NCBI GenBank assembly: GCA_029204045.2
Contig: CM055065.1
Location: 16,254,251 to 16,318,250 of the forward strand
DNA length: 64,000 bases
From: Tillandsia leiboldiana
Lineage: Eukaryota; Streptophyta; Magnoliopsida; Poales; Bromeliaceae
Direction of reading: 5' to 3'
Shown: positions 1 to 12,304 of the stretch, piece after piece
How positions within the stretch are numbered: position 1 is the first letter of the stretch
Layout of the letters: the number at the start of each line of letters is the position of its first letter
The notes under the pieces: generated by a model
Seen by the model: only the letters and a program-made list of their open reading frames with translations
Database searches by the model: none
Told to the model about the DNA's origin: nothing
Made by a program: the position numbers and the translations under genes

Positions 1-1
1 C

Positions 2-1663
2 GAAAGGGTGTGGCATTCAATTGAATCAGGATGGACTAATCCAACTGAACTTATCTCTGATGTTCACACCTTAAAACCTAGGTCGAAATGGACCAAGGAA
101 GAGTTTGAGTTATCTTCTTACAATGGCAAGGGAATTAATGCTATTTTTAATGCCTTATCTCAAACTGAATTCTCTCGCGTCTCGGCATGTGAGACTGCGA
201 AAGAAATCTGGGATGTTCTCCAGGTTACACATGAGGGAACTAACCTCGTGAAGATTCAGAAACTGCAGATGCTTACGAGCAAGTTTGACTCTATTTTGAT
301 GGCAGAAAATGAATCTTTCACGGACTACTATACACGATTGCAAGACATCGTAAACTCATGTGCTAATCTGGGAGAGAAGATTCCAGAATTTAAGATTGTA
401 AGAAAAATCTTAAGAACTCTTCCTGAACGATTTCGCCCAAAGGTTACTGCCATTGAAACTATTAAACACCCGGACGAAATACGTGTAGAAGAATTAGTTG
501 GTTCATTACAAACTTATGAAATGACTTTTAATACTAACAATTCTTCTGGAAAAGCATCCACTTCTAAGTCTTCAGGTTATGCGTTGAAAACAACTAAGGA
601 AGAAGACGCGGATACATCCTCCTCGGACGATGACGAGAACCTTTCTATGGAGGAATTTGAGAAGCAGCTCGCTCTCTTGACAAGGAATTTTCGCCGCAAC
701 TTTCGAAGGGGTAATTCAAGCAAATCTCCATCCTTCAGAAAGTGGAACAAAGGCAAGGGTACTCCAAGTCACAAGTCAAGAAAGCAGGAGAACTTCTCAA
801 AGGATAAGAAAAGTTCAGAAGGACAACTGCAATGCTTCAAATGTCGAGGCTACGGCCACATTGCAACGGAGTGTCCTAACAAGTATCCGGCAAAGAAGAA
901 GGCGATGCAAGTCGTCACTTGGGATGACAACTCAACGTCAAATGAGTCGTCTTCAAGTGATGAAGAAAAGAGCTCCACGGCATTCCACGCGTCCACATCT
1001 TCACCATTCATGTGCTTTATGGCAACTACGTCTGAATCATTGTCCAACTCCACTGTTGAAAAGAATGCAATGGACAATGAATCGGATGATTCGGAAGGTG
1101 AAGAGTTTGCTCTAGCCTACCACAGACTTTTGAGGGACTCAAAGAAAGTGGCTAAGCAAAACAAGAGTTTGAGAGGGAGATTGCATGATCTCGAAGAAGA
1201 AGCAAAAAGAGCGACTTCTCTCTCAAACGCTCTTGAAGTGGAAAGGGAAAACCTGATAAAAGAAAATGCTTCCCTTCAAGAGTCCAATGAGCAACTTGAA
1301 AAGGAACATACAAATCTGGTGGATAACGCGAATCACTTTTCAAAGCTCTACAACGAGGCTCGACAGGATAACCTGGAAATGACAAAGACCATTTTCCAAC
1401 TCAAGAATGACTTACAGCGATTCTCTTCAGGAAGGAGTAAGTTGGATAGACTTCTTGGTCTTGGTCAATCAAATAGGTTCGGCCTCGGATACACTCAAAC
1501 TGGAAACAGTCCAAGTTCGAGTGAGACAGTTTTTGTGCCTCAGTCGGTATCTCCTCCTCCGACACCGGAATTCAAGACAAACAACGACAACAAACCTACT
1601 TCATCCTCTTTGGGATCGTCAAGATCTAAGGTATGTTTTCGTTGTGGTGTTCAGGGCACATAA
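2..1663 (+). pseudogene. gag: Copia-1 gag, 5'-truncated
   Basis: The frame is open from base 2, so no start codon lies in the window. The product is a SIRE-type Gag: an N-terminal retrotransposon-gag region, a Ser/Asp/Glu-rich stretch, a first CCHC knuckle (CFKCRGYGHIATEC, around bases 835-876), a long coiled-coil (around 1140-1420), and the beginning of a second cysteine knuckle (CFRCG) near 1635. The frame breaks around 1651, where one T is missing relative to the copy at 14700, inside the second knuckle. Gag would form the capsid and bind genomic RNA. A large Gag with a coiled-coil is typical of the SIRE lineage. Confidence 0.9.
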
Positions 1664-4600
1664 GAAGATATTGCAAGACGGGAGTCGAACGCTCATCTCA
1701 AAGACCTCTTGCAACAACTACCAAAATGGCTCCTCCCCGAAAATCAAAGCAAAACTTTTCAAATGAAAAGAGACTTGGTAGTTCATCGCGCAAGACGATC
1801 TCATCAAGGAACAACAATCGCTATAACAAGACGCCTTCACCTAGGCATATAACTTCTCGACCATTACCGACGCACTCCAAAAGGGTTTGGGTGCGCAAAG
1901 GTGAAATTTTCCCTTGTCTTGTTTCCAATATTTCCTTGCATGCATATGATAGCTCGTCTTGGTATCTGGATAGCGGGTGTTCCCGTCACATGACCGGTGA
2001 CAAAAATAGTTTTCAAAATCTTGAGAAAATCTCCGGAGGACACGTTGTTTTCGGAGACGGTCGATCTTCCAAAATTGTTGGAAAAGGGACGGTAGCTATT
2101 CCAGATGGCCCGATTTTGAAAAACGTCTTATTTGTTGATGGCCTTAAGACTAACCTCATAAGCATAAGTCAACTTTGCGACAATGGTTTTTCAGTTAACT
2201 TTTCATCGGTTGAATGCGTTGTAAATTGATAAGGACCATGCTTTCTTTCTAAAAGGGTTAGATCTGAAAACAATTGTTATGTTGTTCCTAATAAATTTTC
2301 TGAAAATTGTAACTTAGCCGCTTTGAATAATGAAACTCTTTGGCATGAAAGGCTAGGTCACTTAAATTTTAAGGAACTTACTAGAATTTCAAACAAGGAC
2401 GTGGTCAAGGGATTCCAAAGCTTTTATTTAAACAAAACGTTGTGTGTGGTGGTTGCCAAAAGGGAAAACAGTCTAGGACTGCACACAAGAACTTGAACCA
2501 CGTTGGTACAAAACGGCCCTTGGAACTTTTGCACATGGACTTAATGGGCCGACCCGTCAACCATCTTTGGGAGGTAAATGGTACATCTTTTTATTGGTTG
2601 ATGATTTCTCTCTCGGTTTTCTTGGGTAGCATTTTGAGAGAGAAAGCTGATACGTTTGACTCTTTTCATGAGATTTGCCATCGTATTATGATTGAAAAGA
2701 TGAAAAGATCATTCGTGTTAGAAGTGTAGGGGTGGAGAATTCATAAATTCAAAATTCATTGACTTTTGTACTTCAAATGGCATTAACCATGAATTCTCGG
2801 CACCCTATACACCTCAGCAGAATGGTGTTGTTGAGGCCGCAAAAACAGGGTTTGTTCAAGAGATGGCGCGTGTGATGCTTCATAGCCGGAATTACCGCTA
2901 CATTTTTGGGCTGAAGCTGTGAACACCGCTGTCTATGTCATTAACAGAGTGTATTGCGCCCAGGAACCTTGAATACACCATATGAGCTGTGGTTTAGTAG
3001 AAACCGGATATCAAGTACTTTCGTATCTTCGGGATAGCGATGTTACATCTTACGTGACCGTGAAAATCTTGGAAAGTTCGACTCTCGAAGTGAAGAAGGG
3101 ATACTTTTGGGTTATTCTACGAATAGCAGAGCATATCGAGTATTTAACATTGAATCTAAAACGATCGTAGAATCTATAAATGTTAAAGTAGATGAAGCTT
3201 CCTCATTTTGAATCTGAAAAATCTACCCCTCGATATCTCTCTAGATGATGATTCTCCTGCTAGTGCATCTTCTCATAATAATACTTCCAATATTAATGAT
3301 GCATCTAATGGTTCTTCTAGTTTATCTGATGTGCAGGAATCATCTCGTGTACCTCCGAGTACTCCGTTTCAACAAACGCTACGAATCTCCAGGATCATCC
3401 GGAATCGAACATCATTGGACACATCCAAGGAGTTAGAACTCGAGGGCAGTTGGTTTGTGGATTTGCTTGCTACGTATCTTTAATCGAACCAAAGACAATA
3501 GATGAAGCTCTTCAGGATGACTACTGGATTAAAGCAATGCAGGAAGAGCTCCATCAATTTGAGCGAAACAAAGTCTGGGAATTAACGAAGCCTCCAAAGC
3601 AACATAATGTGATAGGTACCAAATGGATCTTCAAGAACAAGAAAGATGAATGGTACTATCATCAGGAACAAGGCACGACTAGTTGCTCAAGGCTACTCTC
3701 AAGTAGAAGGTATAGACTTTGACGAAACTTTCGCCCCTGTAGCTAGACTCGAGTCCATTCGTATATTGTTTGCTATTGCTTGTCATTTTAAAATCAAATT
3801 ATTTCAAATGGACGTCAAGAGCGCATTTCTAAATGGGTTTTTAAATGAGGAAGTTTATGTAGCTCAACCGAAAGGTTTTGTAGATCATAAACAACCTAAC
3901 CATGTTTTTCGTTTGAAAAAGGCTCTTTACGGTCTGAAACAAGCACCGCGAGCATGGTACGAAAGGTTAACAAAGCACCTTTTGGAGAAGGGCTATACTC
4001 GAGGGGGAGCTGACAGACTCTCTTTGTGAAGCATTATCAAAATAATTTCATTGTAGCACAAATCTATGTCGATGACATTGTATTTGGTGCAACAAAGATA
4101 ATGATGCTTCTAAATTCGCGGAGACCATGGAAAGCGAATTTGAGATGTCCATGATGGGCGAATTGTCTTATTTCTTGGATTGCAAATTAAACAAAATGAT
4201 GAAGGTATTCACTTGAGTCAATCCAAGTATGCAATGGAGTTGGTCAAAAAGTTTGATCTAGAAAATTGTAAAGATTTTCCAACTCCAATGGGAACTAGCC
4301 ACAAGGGACTTGGAAGTGAATCACATAGTGAGAATGTAGACGAGAAACTGTATAGAAGTATGATTGGAAGTCTACTTTACCTCACGGCTAGTCGCCCGGA
4401 TATATCCTTTAGTGTTGGGATTTGCGCGAGATATCAATCAGCACCAAAGGAGGTTCACCTGAAAGCGGTGAAACGGATCATCCGGTACATCAAAGGATCA
4501 ATTAATTTCGGAATTTGGTATCCTATGGGAACAAGTCTGGACATTGTTGGATACTCAGATGCCGATTGGGCAGGATCAGTGGATGATCGGAAAGCACGAG

Positions 4601-5000
4601 TGGTGCATGCTTCTATCTTGGCCATTGCCTTGTTGCATGGCACAGTAAAAAGCAGAATTGCATAGCACTCTCGACTGCCGAAGCGGAATACATTTCAGCT
4701 GGAAGTTGCTCAACTCACTCATTTGGATGAAAAGCGTATTGAGTGACTTCCGCATTTCAGCATCTTCGGTAACAATTCTTTGTGACAACACAAGTGCAAT
4801 TAACATTTCTAAAAACCCTGTGTTGCACTCTAGAACAAAACATATTGAACTTAGATATCATTTTCTTAGAGAGCTAGTTGAATCAAATACTCTTCAACTT
4901 TCATATATTTCAACTGAGGATCAATTAGCTGACATTCTAACAAAACCTTTGGATCAAAACGTTTTATTCATTTACGAAAAGCAATTGGATGCTTTCCTTG
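1664..5000 (+). pseudogene. pol: Copia-1 pol (protease, integrase, RT, RNase H), multiply frameshifted
   Basis: Fragments in different frames encode the Copia order PR-INT-RT-RH. The protease motif WYLDSGCSRHMTG is near 1960. The integrase zinc-finger region is near 2340-2470, followed by a broken catalytic core to about 2900. RT has FQMDVKSAFLNG near 3806 and YVDDIV near 4065. RNase H has GYSDADWAG near 4550. Differences from 15178-18072 are nearly all single-base gains or losses, for example near 2227, 2258, 2410, 2545, 2605 and 4018. No single frame spans more than about 160 codons, so it cannot be translated as pol as written. Confidence 0.88.
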
Positions 5001-5945
5001 AAATAATCTTCTTTTTGAAATCTTTGCTTAGGATAGGTTTTGTATTTGTTTTTGTTTTGTTCATTATCTATGTTTGTACATAGGACATTAATTGAGCATA
5101 GATCATAATTGACTTTAATTGCATCTTTTCGCACATTTAGAAATTTATTATGCTTTTGCCATCATAATATTTCACTGTTGCAATGATCATTTATGTTAAT
5201 TAAATCATCTTCTAAAGTGATCAAAGTCAATTTCTCTCTCTCTATGATCTCTTGGTATAGTCATTATCTTATTTGACTGTTTAGTCGAGTATGAAATCGA
5301 GATCAATTTTGGTTGAATACTTTATATCTTAAATAATTGATAGCCAATTGAGGGGGAGTCAAAGAAATGTAAAATGCTCAAAAGATGTGGAAAGAGTTAC
5401 ATCCCAATGAGGAGTGTGAAAACTACCACCACATGGAGGAAAGAGCTACCACCTCGGTCGTCCGAGTATTGTGTGCAGCTACCACATGTATACCAAGCAT
5501 GGTTGTTCAAATTTTGATTAAGTAAAATGCATGTTGAAATACTTGACTCTGTCAAATTTCAAGGTTGGTATAAGGTGGGATTTTAAAGAAAGATGCTCAA
5601 AGAGCCACTCTCTTCAACAGATTGTCTAGAAATATTATCTACCATATTTGGGATTTCAAACATCTATTGATCTTTGTATTTCATTTTCTTTACTGAATTG
5701 ATGATTTGATAAAGGCATTACTCATAAGATCAAGTTAGATGTGATTGAAGGTGTTCAACTTTAAGGGATTTAATTTTTGTAAATTTTCGTTTCATTTTTG
5801 GATATTATTGATAGATTTGGCATAATCTAATTCTTGTTGTATGAAACGATGATTTTTGTTTAAAGTTGATACACATTTGTGCTTACAATCTTTTTCTGGT
5901 TTTTCCTGAATTTCTCTGAAATTTTCTAAAGAAAAAGTTGGGGCC
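5001..5945 (+). other. Copia-1 AT-rich untranslated region between pol and ORF3
   Basis: This non-coding stretch follows pol and has no ORF of note. It includes a polypurine-like tract (tgagggggagtc) near 5350, matching the tract at 18417-18428 of the complete copy. Confidence 0.7.
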
Positions 5946-6130
5946 GATCCGGATCGGGCAGATGATCCGGATCCCGAACGCAGGTTTTCTTCTGCGGGCT
6001 GACGATCCGGATTGTATCTGCCGATCCGGATCCCGAACGCAGTTTCTCACTGCGGGTAGCCGATCCGGATCGCAGTTATGAACTGATCCGGATCGCGGCT
6101 AGGTTTTATAAAGAACAAAAGGGTTTTTTT
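5946..6130 (+). promoter_or_regulatory. Internal GATCCGGATC palindrome array and TATA-like box (Copia-1)
   Basis: Six copies of the palindrome GATCCGGATC (one ending in T) lie in close pairs, followed by a TATA-like sequence (ttttataaag) near 6106. The arrangement matches 19016-19184 of the complete copy and lies upstream of ORF3. A promoter role is inferred. Confidence 0.6.
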
Positions 6131-6629
6131 GATTTCTACTCCAATCTTTTGTTCCAAGTTTCCAGAGCGCTTCTCTCTAGATTTCATCCTCCTTGAAGCT
6201 TTCAAACTCAAGTTCTTCAACTCCAAGTAAGTTTTATTGATCAAAATCTCGGTTTTTCACCGTTTTTCTCTTTTCCTCCTCAAACGTACGAATTCTTGGA
6301 TCAACTTTGTTTGTGGATGGTTTTTGATCAAATTTCTTTTGAAATAAGAACTCTGGGTAGATTAGTTTTGATTATATGCTAGGTTTCTCCTGATTAACGG
6401 ATTTTTAGGCTTCGATTTCTAAAATTTCGGTTTTAGGGCATATAATAAGGATTTTCGAAATTCATGCAATTGATCTATTTTTAAAAGTCCTTTTGCAAAA
6501 CTAATTTGATTCTTAGTCTCTCTACATGATTATGATTGTTTGGGTACAATTTTTCAAATTTGAAAACTAACATTTTTGTGTTCTTGAGTTGGTCTACACA
6601 GGATTCCTTTTTCTCAAGAAACCATTGCA

Positions 6630-8048
6630 ATGGTGATCACTTGGATTGTTTTCTCTACTTGCGGCTATGGTTCATACGGAGACACCGTCAAGCCCAAGAG
6701 CTAAGAAGGCTAAAAGCGAAGAAAGCTAAAGTGATTCCGATACAGAATCTGAACGGAATCATTGATTGGATGAACTGCAATTGAAGCAACGACTGTTCCG
6801 ACTGCTTCAAAGGGAAAGCACCTGCAGAAACATCGAAGGCTCCGCTACTGCTGCTGAAAAAGGGAAAGCTCCAATGGAAGAAACTTCTGGGAAGACAAGA
6901 AGAAAAAGTGTGCTCGCAAGAGAGGAGTGCTCGAGGAATCACCATTGAGCAACCAGCTGCTGACCAAGCACCTGCACAAGACTTTGTCAGCTCGGCTAGA
7001 ATAAAGGATTTTGAAAACAGAGAATGCATTGGAGAAAGGCATGTTGATGTAAAAGCCTTAACGCAACGTTTCTCAGACGTTCGGACTTTGTTTGACCAGA
7101 GAGGTCTTGCTCCCATTTGCGATTTCCCGGAGACCACTGGGTATTCTTCACTCAGTGAGGATGTTTTATCAGAATGCCTGCTATCTAGTTGACAGGAAAG
7201 CGGGCGTCGGGATTTTCAAACATTAGTCAAGAATGTCAGAATCAAAGTAACCCTCAGCTAATTGGTGAAGTACTAGGGATGGACGCCCGAGCCGATGGCA
7301 CTCATTACCTGAAGAATCAAGCTTCAACACCTTCTCCTGGAGAGTGGTAGTTGATGGAATCTGTGTTCCAGATACTCGGTCGACAGGAAACTCCGTTTTT
7401 CTCGAAAGAACTACGACCAGAGTACCGCATCTAAATCTTATTGTTTGTTACAATATTTCCAACATGAACAAAGGTTCTTCGGTGGGAAAGAATGATATTC
7501 CTTTATCTACTTGGAACCCCGCAGCAGCAATGGGAGCTAACTTAAACATTCCCTACATCATCTGGTCAAGGATGGCACGATATGTGGAGCAAGCTCATCC
7601 GTCAGAGAGACTACCTTTTCCAATGATCATCATGCGCATTCTTCGCAAATTTAAAGCTGACACAAATGCGAGTTCCTATCTGCACAGTCTAGGAACGATC
7701 AATGACACGACAATTGTAAAGTCTCTTTCGACGAAGCCAGATGAACCTTTCATACCTCTTCACACCGGCAACGAAACAACGACAACGCAACAACCTCTGC
7801 ACCGGCAGCAGCTCCTCCAACCAACCAGCACCTCCGGCACAACAGCACCAAATCAACTTCTGATGATGATGCTTCTGTTACCTCAATCTATAAAGAACAT
7901 CAAAGGCCTCCAACGCAGACGTATATCAAATGAACTGATTGAAGGAAAGAAGAAATAAAGAAGGTAATAAAAATCAATTCACAATGAACAAGCGAATAAA
8001 GAAGATTTTCCAATCCTCGGCTGTATCAGTTCATACGAGTCTGAATGA
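6630..8048 (+). pseudogene. Copia-1 third ORF (putative plant transposon domain), frameshifted
   Basis: This is the broken counterpart of the intact ORF at 19711-21165. Pieces of the same protein are recognisable: the lysine-rich N-terminal region, the phrase RIKDFENRECIGERHVDVKA near 6996, and the conserved block with SRMARYVEQAHPSERLPFPM near 7570. Many single-base indels switch frames, for example near 6700, 6760, 7070 and 7320. As written it encodes no continuous product. The protein family is discussed at the intact copy. Confidence 0.75.
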
Positions 8049-8340
8049 ATCCTATCCTTCTATTCTGTTTATTTATTCATATGTTTAATCCACTTTTGTG
8101 CAGGTTTTTAAGTTTTAATTTGAGTTTTTAGTTCTCGAACTTAACTGTTAACCATTCTCTCCCTTCTGTAATTTTGGCTTGTTTGTGACAAAAAGGGGAG
8201 AGAGTTAGATGAACTTTGACAATGTTGACTGATGAAACACAAGGTAAGTGAACAATGTTTATATTCAACTGGATGAATATTCAAGGGTAATATACTCCAA
8301 CTTCCATTCTCAACTTTGAGGTTTTTCAGCTGTATGAAGG

Positions 8341-8440
8341 NNNNNNNNNNNNNNNNNNNNNNNNNNNNNNNNNNNNNNNNNNNNNNNNNNNNNNNNNNNN
8401 NNNNNNNNNNNNNNNNNNNNNNNNNNNNNNNNNNNNNNNN
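8341..8440. other. Assembly gap (100 N)
   Basis: Exactly 100 undetermined bases, the usual placeholder for a gap of unknown size. Copia-1 is interrupted on the left. On the right the sequence starts abruptly inside decayed Gypsy-2 pol/gag, so the two sides need not be adjacent in the genome. Confidence 0.99.
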
Positions 8441-9640
8441 CTCGTCGCCTTGCCGAAGATCAAAGTCCTCACTCTCCTCAGTCAAAACATCCTGTGGCAT
8501 TGTGCCAATCAACCTCAAGCACAGGGTCAAAATACCGAACTGCCACAACTACCAATAAGTCTGCCGGTATAACTCGCGGCCTCAACTGCATTGGACATGA
8601 TCCACAAGCCTCCTCCACATGCACCACAGCAACAGGAACCTGTACCTCTAGTGCATGTGGTAACAACTCTGCCTCTAGTCCATGCAGGAATGCAACATGC
8701 TCAACTCCGACTGTTGTGATGAAATCACACTTACACACTCGCTCCACTACCGTGGCGCCCTCCAACCGGGCGGCACAGATTCATCCGCCCAATGCAAGTG
8801 GTTGTCGCTCAATCTGCCTGAAAATCAGGACTATCCACATAGGGAGCACGACCTCTGTCTCTGCTCACACTGAGGCGACGAATATGGTCCTCCGAAGATA
8901 ACAAAGTCCACGCTACCGCTACGCCACTCTGATAAAGACGCTGATACTGCCATCGGGGTCCACCCGATCTCTGATACTTAAAATCCAATACCTAGGAAAA
9001 AAGAATCAGAAATGCCTCTGCCGGCCGATCTGTCCTCCATCACCCGGCGCCAAGCGCCAAAATCCAGAACTCGCCTCTGGCGGCAGATCCCTATCCAAAG
9101 GAACTGCAACGCCACGCTCCAACCACAACGCCTACCCAACGAGGCGTCAATAATCCATAATAGAGGGACCAACTAAGCTGAAAGGTATCCCGGCGCAATC
9201 CACTCCCAGCCACACATATCCTATGCGCCTCGTCCCTCGAATCTGGAGCGCGCAGTTCAACAACTGCATAAACTCTCTGGCACAGGGAGGCTCTCAATTG
9301 ATCACTCCATCACCACCAACCACGACTTTGCCTCCAAAGGCTCCAAACTCAATCTTACGAGTCGGGGGTGGTTCATCTGCCAAATCTGGCTCAGTAGATC
9401 GTTCAAGTCCCACAGCTCCTCTGCTGTCAACTATCCACCCTGCCTCGTGCCGGCAATAAACTTTGGCACGGAGGGGGGTACTCTGTGCTCCGACAACTGT
9501 GTCACCAAGACCAGCTGCTCACTCTGCCGCTGATAAGCCTCTGACAATCCTGTCATCTGGGTCCGGAGTTCTCTGACCTCAATCCGGGTATCCGACCCAA
9601 AACAACCGCTCGAGCTCAACTGCTATGACAGGTGCACACG
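8441..9640 (-). pseudogene. Gypsy-2 (left unit) decayed protease/gag region
   Basis: Read on the minus strand, short frames resemble the Gypsy-1 polyprotein. Near 8590-8640 they match the protease-downstream block (SCPMQLRPRVIPADLL versus SCPMQIESWIMPADLL in Gypsy-1). Near 9530-9590 they match the N-terminal Gag heptad region (VRELRTQMTGLSEAYQRQSE). No long frame survives. The stretch is nearly identical to 48830-50030, so both copies carry the same decayed coding sequence. The decay therefore probably predates their duplication. Confidence 0.7.
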
Positions 9641-9935
9641 GTCAACACTCAGCGTCGGGGAGACACCGCTCGCCACGACGAAACCACAAAACAGCACACA
9701 ACAGCGCTCGACCCAATCCAGAGAAAGTCTAAAGCATGTCACCCATTCCACAGCATTATGTTGTCTGCAGCCAACATAATCACCTAGGAGAATAAACATG
9801 CCAATCACTCCTCCCGCCCTTGGGAGAGGTACAAACTCAATCAGGACTCTCGCTATAAATCACGACTCTCACGAAGTCAACCAAGGGTCAAACCATAAGC
9901 CTAGGGTTTCTAAGTCCACCATGACCTACAACTAG
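9641..9935 (-). other. Gypsy-2 (left unit) untranslated leader
   Basis: Non-coding sequence between the gag remnant and the primer-binding site. It shares a block (tatgttgtctgcagccaaca, near 9760) with the Gypsy-1 leader near 30784, indicating that the two families are related. Confidence 0.6.
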
Positions 9936-9947
9936 GCTCTGATACCA
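9936..9947 (-). other. Gypsy-2 primer-binding site (left unit)
   Basis: gctctgatacca is the reverse complement of tggtatcagagc, complementary to the 3' end of plant initiator tRNA-Met. It lies 8 bp left of LTR-A, so LTR-A serves as the 5' LTR of a minus-strand element to the left. Confidence 0.9.
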
Positions 9948-9955
9948 ACCTAATC

Positions 9956-11152
9956 TGTCACCCCCGGGGTCGAAACTGCGACCCGGGCTCGCCAACAGAT
10001 CCGCCACCTATGCCAAACCCGCATAGGCGAAGCGTCCTACCTTCAAGAAAAGTACTACGGCTAACAGATATCAGAGCTATAAATAAAAATCTGCTGTATA
10101 ACTAAAATCAATCACTGTACAACTGGAAATAATACAACAATGTCCGCCTCCCAAAAAGAATAATAATAATACAATATCGTCAAATACAAGCTCTGAACCC
10201 AACCGGGAGGTAACTCCAATAAATACATCAGTGTACAGTCTCTCAATACATATATATCCTCACTACACCAGTCTCTCAAAAGGAAAAATAAAAAAGATCT
10301 AATCTACTGAAGATCTCCTCTGAAGGGGTACTGCTACTCTCCAACGGCGGGTAGGGATCTAGCACGCGACTCCCTCGCCTCGATCAACAACCGCAGATCA
10401 GCAACACCCGCTAAGACTCTGCAAAACAAAGGAGAGAAAAGAAGAGGAGGGGGAAACCCCCAACGGGTGTGAGAACTACACCTAAAAAGGAATCCTCAGT
10501 GGGTACCGCCACCAGGCCGACGATCTGCCCACTAAGTCCACCAGAGGCATGAAGTAACCAAAACAGTAAAGACAAAAATAAGACAGCTGGAGATCCTCAA
10601 CAGCAACCATGCCTCTATCTAAATGCTCAAATGGGAAAACTCTGATAAAGATATGCAACACTCGCACACGAGGTCCTCATCGACCCAATCGAGCTGACTG
10701 CCACATCGGGTCTAGTCAAACCTGCGCCACCTACAACCACCTCCCGCTGACGGGCAGGAATTACGTAGGGCGTCCAAACGGACTAACTCGCTATCGAGTA
10801 GTGGCACATGCAGGCTATAGTCAAAATCCACGCTCTCTCTCAGAACGGATAAAGTCAAGATCACCAAGCCTCTCTCACAACGGTCAACAACTCACAAAGA
10901 CCTTGGGACCACCGTCGATACCCAAACGGTTCCCAACAACACTAGCACCGGTCTAAACACAGCTACTAGACTCCACTCGGTCCCCCTGACACGAGTGCAA
11001 CAATAAAGCAAATATCTGTAATAACCCAATCTAGTGCCACCAGTAAAACTGGCATTGCCTGCTCAGCGGAATCTGCACACATGGCTCGAAACCGCGGGAC
11101 CGGCCCGCACGGCTCGCATCCCAAAAAGTATCAGACCGGCACACATGGCTGG
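9956..11152 (-). repeat. Gypsy-2 LTR-A, left part (interrupted by Gypsy-1)
   Basis: The LTR begins TGTCAC on the + strand (ends GTGACA in element orientation). It continues after the Gypsy-1 insertion at 33970-36832, about 4.06 kb in total. The uninterrupted equivalent is 50345-51540. The last five bases (gctgg, 11148-11152) are the left copy of the Gypsy-1 target duplication. The short frames inside it are not credible genes. Confidence 0.9.
11148..11152. repeat. Target-site duplication of Gypsy-1 (left copy, GCTGG)
   Basis: gctgg at 11148-11152 is repeated at 33965-33969. The empty site, catg-gctgg-gtccg, is preserved near 51532-51545 in LTR-B. Confidence 0.95.
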
Positions 11153-11596
11153 TGTCACGCCCAGAACCCGGGCTCGCCAACAGATCCGCCGTGCACACGG
11201 GATTTCCCGCGTACACGAAGCACTGGTAACCTGCTCCGATATAATATGAACAATAAAGAGCATAATACAGAGCTGAAGTAGAAGAACCACATAGTATCTC
11301 AGACTGGAACCTACAAATAAAGCTGTAATAAGTACAATAATCTCCCAGCTCACCAAAATAATACAGTCAGCTGGCCAGCGCCAGACCCAAAATACCACAG
11401 TCTGAGTAAAGAGTACAACATCTGTCTAATATCCACTCTCAGTCTCACAGGAGATCTATCTACTCAGCGATCCCCTTACCTTTATCAGATGCCGATGGCC
11501 TAGCAGCTCCCGCAGACGACTCTGCAAAATAAGAAGAAGAAAGAGAGAAACAACAATGGGGGTGAGAACTACCAGATAAACCAGTAGCCTCCCCTA
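11153..11596 (-). repeat. Gypsy-1 left (3') LTR, first part
   Basis: Begins tgtcacgcccagaacccggg, matching the right LTR at 30988 with one C/T difference. It is cut at 11596 by Copia-2 and resumes at 23346. Confidence 0.95.
11592..11596. repeat. Target-site duplication of Copia-2 (left copy, CCCTA)
   Basis: cccta precedes the Copia 5' LTR and recurs at 23341-23345 after the 3' LTR. The empty site, cctc-cccta-gtggg, is preserved in the right Gypsy-1 LTR near 31424-31437. Confidence 0.96.
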
Positions 11597-11820
11597 TGTT
11601 ACGGAATTTGAGTTGCGTAGTTTCGTGAAAGTTTCAAGTCCTGAAGATTGAAGGTGAAGAAAGTTGAATCATTTAACTCAATCTCAAGAAAGAAGAATTC
11701 AAAAGGATCAGGTATGTTTAACTAAAGAATTTGTGTGATCCGAATACTTCTTGTAGTGTAGAAACACTTGGAAGAATCTTTCATTGCATAAAATCAAAAC
11801 TGGACTTGGGACATGTTCAG

Positions 11821-12100
11821 GATCCGGATCAGGCTGTTCGATCCGGATCCCGAAGGTGGTTCGTTCATACATCGTCGCAATCCGGATCGTAGTCTCTTGA
11901 TCCGATCCCGAACGTTGAGTTTACCATCTACCTTGAACGATCCGGATCTTGCTTCGCAATCCGGATCCCGAACGTTGATGTTTGGTGAACTGTATGAACG
12001 ATCCGGATCGTAGTTACATGATCCGGATCCCGAACCTTCATTTTTCTGGAATTGGCTGTTCGTTATGACGATCCGGATCTCAGTTATCACGATCCGGATC
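11821..12100 (+). promoter_or_regulatory. Paired GATCCGGATC palindrome array upstream of TATA (5' LTR)
   Basis: Ten copies of GATCCGGATC or a one-base variant occur in five close pairs. In the intact 3' LTR copy, pair members start 19-20 bp apart and successive pairs start 58, 61, 61 and 71 bp apart. Many second members continue as GATCCGGATCCCGAA. The position just upstream of the TATA box suggests a U3 enhancer of paired dimer-binding sites. The function is inferred. Confidence 0.75.
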
Positions 12101-12165
12101 GCCGTCCGTAAAATTCCAGAAATGGCAGGTTTTTGATTCTTATCTCCTTCCTAGGGTTTCTAACC

Positions 12166-12173
12166 TATAATAG
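12166..12173 (+). promoter_or_regulatory. Copia-2 5' LTR TATA box (TATAATAG)
   Basis: Reads TATAATAG here and TATAAATAG at 22579 in the 3' LTR, about 65 bp downstream of the palindrome array. Transcription would start near 12200. Confidence 0.75.
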
Positions 12174-12304
12174 ACCCTATGTCTTTCTTTCTAGGGTCAA
12201 TCCACATAGCCGTCATTTTCATGTATCATCTTATACGACTAGATCCACATATAGAGAAGAAAGGAAATCATTAGAGAATACTCTATGTTTCTTCATCTAT
12301 ATTG

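Larger units (their letters stand above)
1..8340 (+). mobile_element. Partial SIRE-type Copia retrotransposon (Copia-1)
   Basis: This is an internal portion of a Ty1/Copia element, open at the window start and cut by an N gap. It is collinear with 13052-21470, so it runs from early gag through pol, the long untranslated region and ORF3. No LTR is seen. It is about 80 bases shorter than its counterpart, mostly through scattered single-base deletions at homopolymers, which break pol and ORF3. Each of the three frame breaks in the complete Copia copy is undamaged here, and most breaks here are undamaged there. That pattern of private indels fits sequencing or consensus error at least as well as old decay. 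Confidence 0.93.

Noticed and set aside
9936..9947. tRNA gene at the gctctgatacca sites
   Set aside because: Only the 3'-end complement is present, always beside an LTR: primer-binding sites, not tRNA genes.
11821..12100. Palindrome array as a satellite or recombination artefact
   Set aside because: Only the 10-bp sites and their spacing are regular; the intervening sequence differs, and the same architecture recurs at 19016. A regulatory array fits better.
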